From Ectocarpus siliculosus (lineage: Eukaryota; Sar; Phaeophyceae; Ectocarpales; Ectocarpaceae): a DNA stretch of 64,000 nucleotides. The translations under genes were made by a program, and so were the position numbers. Of the stretch, positions 61,731 through 64,000 are shown piece by piece. The notes under the pieces are model-generated. The model had not been told where the DNA came from and did not search any database. It was given only the letters and a program-made list of their open reading frames with translations. The stretch spans positions 6,795,966 to 6,859,965 of the forward strand of contig FN649751.1 of NCBI GenBank assembly GCA_000310025.1, in the 5' to 3' direction. Numbering within the stretch: the stretch's first letter is position 1; each line of letters starts with the position of its first letter.

Positions 61731-64000
61731 GTGTGTCAGCGTTGCAGCAGTGTAGGGAATCGTGCGCAGTTCGTGGTGGTGGAGGATGGAGGATGGACAC
61801 GGGTCGTGTGTTCTCCATTTTCTCTTCTACAGAATACACCATGCAGAGTTACACAGTCTAGACATACCAGGTACATATTCGGTGGGAGAACTGGCACATG
61901 GCGTGGTGCACAGCTTGGTTTACATACCATGTGTTCCGTGTGACGTAGAGCTACAGCAGATGCGAGCATACGACCTCCGAGGAGGAACGGTACTTTAAAA
62001 GTCTGGTCAATTAGCAAGCAAGTAGAGGCCGCGTTTCTACCACTACCACTGCTGTACGTTCAGTCATGCACCGCATCAGGCAAAGATATCCAATGCTACA
62101 GCAGTACACACACCAATGTCGTCGAAAGGCAGTCTTTCGACGACACACGTGCACGAACACCACGCCTTCGTCGAAGTGGAGTCCCAGCTGTTGGTGCTGG
62201 ACGTCGTGTTTTGCACTGCTGCGTGTTCAACTTTCAACGATGGTGGTGCCTTCGCAGCGAGCAACAGTTGCTGCTTGGTTTGTGTGGTTTACGTCTTCAG
62301 CAGTACAATACTGCTGTAGAATTGCGACGTGCACAGTAGTAAACATTCTTCAACCAACACCCCACCCTATTGAAGCTCACACCGATGGTCCCCCCGCCCG
62401 CGAGGTTCGAGGGAAGTTTGACCGAGAGGCGGGGTTGGCTCTGTAGCATGGAGCTGTAAAACTATAGTAACCCTAAAGGCATGGGGATGTTCATGCGGTA
62501 AATCGTTTGAGCTTGTGGGCTTCGGTCGTACATAGTGCACACCCTTATTAATACTGTAACTAACCCCGTAGGTTGCCGTAGGACGCGCAGAAATATTGTT
62601 TTTCCTGGAGAAATTTCTACTGTACAAAGTGTAGACTAAATAACATCTGTAAGTACATGATGAGAGAGACGCGCGCCGTGCTGATCGGATGATGCGGGAA
62701 GTTCAAGCCCTGGTGTGTGTGCAAGTGCAAAAAGTTGCCTCCTCAGGGTGTGTCGTAACGTCCCTTTGCTAGACAGGGAACAGTGAACGCACAAGAACAC
62801 AGGGAACTCGGAATTCCCAGTTCCTGTTCCAAGTCTTGCATTGGATGCAGAAAGACAAGTGGGGGGTAGAGGAAGGAGGAGTTGGTGCAGATTTCGTGCG
62901 TGGTGGCACGTTCAGGTTTGCTACTGGAGCTGAAATATCGAAGGTCGCAGCATCCTCTGAAAACAGTCCGAAATCTGCGCCGGAACCAAGCGGCATCCAA
63001 CATTTGTCACAGCCATGCTCACCGCCACGGACCATAAACCCCTGAACGGAGGGTGTCAGCAGTAGCTAGTGGCGTTCGGTGAGCTGGCTGTGACAAATGT
63101 TGGATGCCGCTTGGTTCCGACGCAGATTTCGGACTGTTTTCAGAGGATGCTGCGACCTTCGATATTTCAGCTCCAGTAGCAAACCTGAACGTGCCAGCAC
63201 GCACGACGCCTCTTCATGGTGTCCTCTACCGATGACAATAGAATGCCTAACCTAACCCTGGCGAGAAGGTTGTTTTCTTTTTCTGTATAGGATTAATATA
63301 AAGTATGGGAAAATAGCCAGCGTCAAAACCGCTTTTCTTCCCTCCCCTTTATTGTAGGGCTGGATCGCCTTTTGGGGACACTTTTTGTCCCCATCTTCTT
63401 CACCTGCTTTACCTCGCGAAGAATGGCATGATTGATTGTCTCCTCCTTTGCACTACTCGACCAAGGGGGTGCCGGGGTACACAGGGACGACTCTATTCTA
63501 GTATGAATGCTTCGTAGAGTGGAGGAGTATGAGGTATGAGGATAATTAAGGAATAATAAGAACACACACAGAAAGACTACCCATTCGAGATATACCCACA
63601 GTCGAACGGGATGATGTGGTGGAGTATTTTCAGTGAGTGAAGGGAAACCGGCTGGGTACTGGACTTATTTCGAGTCTTTGAAAGTCTATACACTGATGAT
63701 TTATAGGATAATGAACAGGTCGAATTGCGGGGCGATTGCGCCGCGGGTTCAACAGCGAAATTGCGCCGCGTCTGTCTACCCTTGGGTGGAAATCGCTACT
63801 AGGGGCAAGCGCGGAAGAAGTACCTAGCCCACCGTTGATAAAAGGCACCGAGCAACCTAGGGCTTGAGTTAGAAGGTCTCGCTTTCCCTCTAGAGAAATA
63901 TCTTGAAAACCTCCTTTTCGTGCCCCGTTTACCACGCTCCCGCCAGTTGCTGTCTATAATCCCTATCAAATGTCCCCTCGTATGTCCCCTCGTAACGAGG
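61731..64000. other. Right edge, no complete gene seen
   Basis: Apart from the long inverted repeat there are only short frames without domain or splice support. The stretch could be intron 1 of the partial DUF4139 gene at 61560. Confidence 0.4.
62894..63206. repeat. Long inverted repeat (122-bp arms)
   Basis: Arms 62894-63015 and 63085-63206 are about 98% identical in inverse orientation, with a 69-base spacer. Each arm keeps the same short open frame (FRFATGAEISKVAASSEN). A transcript would fold into a long double-stranded hairpin. No target duplication was seen. Confidence 0.88.

Overview
The window looks like nuclear DNA of a brown alga, most likely Ectocarpus or a close relative. Genes are intron-dense, with short exons (36-420 bp), introns of several hundred bases and standard GT-AG borders. 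One gene encodes a WSC-domain mannuronan C5-epimerase, an alginate enzyme typical of brown algae. The rest is microsatellites, small inverted-repeat elements and one assembly gap (23205-23476). All exon borders were read by eye from splice consensus, reading phase and comparison of paralogues. There is no transcript evidence.

Layout. 1-10057 (+): a DUF4140/DUF4139 (mucoidy-inhibitor-A-like) gene, exons 2-14 visible and exon 1 not found. 10058-13772: no gene seen. 13773-20486 (+): 15-exon secreted protein with signal peptide, Cys-rich module, WSC domain, second Cys-rich module, Pro/Thr linker and mannuronan C5-epimerase beta-helix with an intact YGFDPHDDS motif. 20487-28739: no gene; a Tc1/mariner-like MITE, a dispersed repeat, the gap and a hairpin. 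28740-31235 (+): 5-exon secreted expansin-like protein carrying the same Cys-rich module. 31236-34148: no gene; a cluster of TTCCATGGAA palindromes at its right end. 35887-48725 (+): exons reading, in order, as the C-terminal part of an animal-type haem peroxidase, a DOMON domain, the start of a cytochrome b561 and a ferredoxin/cytochrome-b5-reductase-type FAD/NAD module. Two in-frame stops and missing middle sections suggest that this gene is decaying, misassembled, or only partly readable by eye. 48726-53201: a broken Ty3/gypsy-type reverse transcriptase remnant and one orphan exon. 53202-60405 (-): a complete 14-exon paralogue of the first gene. 61560-61730 (+): a third copy of that family's first exon, divergent from the second gene.

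How the parts may relate. The epimerase would alter alginate in the wall, the expansin-like protein could loosen the polysaccharide network, and the peroxidase/DOMON/b561/reductase gene would move electrons at the cell surface. The first two share a Cys-rich module that in both cases sits on its own phase 1-1 exon, which suggests exon shuffling. The two DUF4139 genes face each other about 43 kb apart as an inverted duplication. One of their exons is about 97% identical while the others have diverged, which points to recent gene conversion.
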